64,000 bases of DNA, taken from the NCBI RefSeq assembly GCF_037975245.1, contig NC_092568.1, positions 16,077,001 to 16,141,000 of the forward strand. The letters are read 5' to 3'. Position 1 is the first letter of the stretch. Every line of letters starts with the position of its first letter. Made by a program: the position numbers and the translations under genes. A model generated the notes under the pieces. It searched no databases and was not told the origin of the DNA. It worked only from the letters and a program-made list of their open reading frames with translations. Below are positions 63,784 through 64,000 of the stretch, piece after piece. This DNA comes from Apostichopus japonicus. Its lineage: Eukaryota; Echinodermata; Holothuroidea; Aspidochirotida; Stichopodidae.

Positions 63784-64000
63784 GTAATGTACTATGATGA
63801 TCTATAATGTACTCAGTAATTGTACTCTGTTATGTAATCTGATGATCTCTAATGTAATCTGTAATGTACTCTGATGATCTGTTATGTACTCTGTAATGTA
63901 TTCTGATGATATGTAATGTACTCTGTAATGTATTCTGATGATCTGTAATTGTACTCTGTAATGTACTCTGTAATGTATTCTGATGATCTGTAATTGTACT
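63784..64000. repeat. Simple tandem array at the right edge
   Basis: Words TGTAATGTACTC, TGTAATGTATTC and TGATGATC alternate to the end of the window, giving units of about 20-33 bases. The array continues past the edge, so its full length is unknown. Confidence 0.85.

Overview
The window is animal nuclear DNA: AT-rich, with short exons, long introns, consensus GT/AG splice sites and a dense, layered load of transposable elements. The two genes I can name, a Rel-family NF-kB factor and a kindlin, are metazoan. The repeat types (hAT and TTAA-flanked DNA elements with short inverted ends, a Penelope-like element, CR1/L2-type and Tx1/L1-type LINE remnants) suit a marine invertebrate. An echinoderm-like or other deuterostome source is my guess, not something the sequence proves.

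Layout. (1) 1-10.6 kb: the first recognisable coding exon of a kindlin (FERMT) gene on the minus strand at 4369-4531, with the gene running off the left edge; an unassigned plus-strand candidate exon at 6224-6325; and a promoter-like CCAAT-containing stretch near 9.87-9.95 kb. (2) 10.6-22.6 kb: an island of nested DNA transposons and one Penelope-like retroelement. Target-site duplications allow the order of insertions to be read, up to four layers deep. (3) 22.6-28.7 kb: mostly featureless AT-rich DNA, with a perfect 54-bp palindrome and a minisatellite of 31-bp units that turns into a 90-bp higher-order unit. (4) 28,975-59,099: a complete nine-exon class II Rel gene on the minus strand. Exons 2-8 carry the Rel homology domain and nuclear localisation signal, and the last exon carries a C-terminal activation region without ankyrin repeats. 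The joined coding length is 1413 nt (470 codons plus stop) and all eight junctions are in phase. Intron 1 is about 20 kb and holds several minisatellites, TTAA-flanked elements, a 683-bp hAT-like element and a decayed Tx1/L1-type LINE. (5) 59.1-64 kb: the likely Rel promoter with two kB-type sites, another hammerhead-like repeat, and a simple tandem array at the right edge.

How the parts relate. Rel is a transcription factor acting downstream of Toll/IMD/TNF-type signalling; kindlin activates integrins at the membrane. They are neighbours here, with no evidence of shared function. The kB sites 220-310 bp upstream of the inferred Rel start suggest autoregulation. The most unusual non-genic signals are the nested island, a hairpin module shared by three different element families, and five dispersed copies of a hammerhead-ribozyme-like motif of the kind known from Penelope-like elements.
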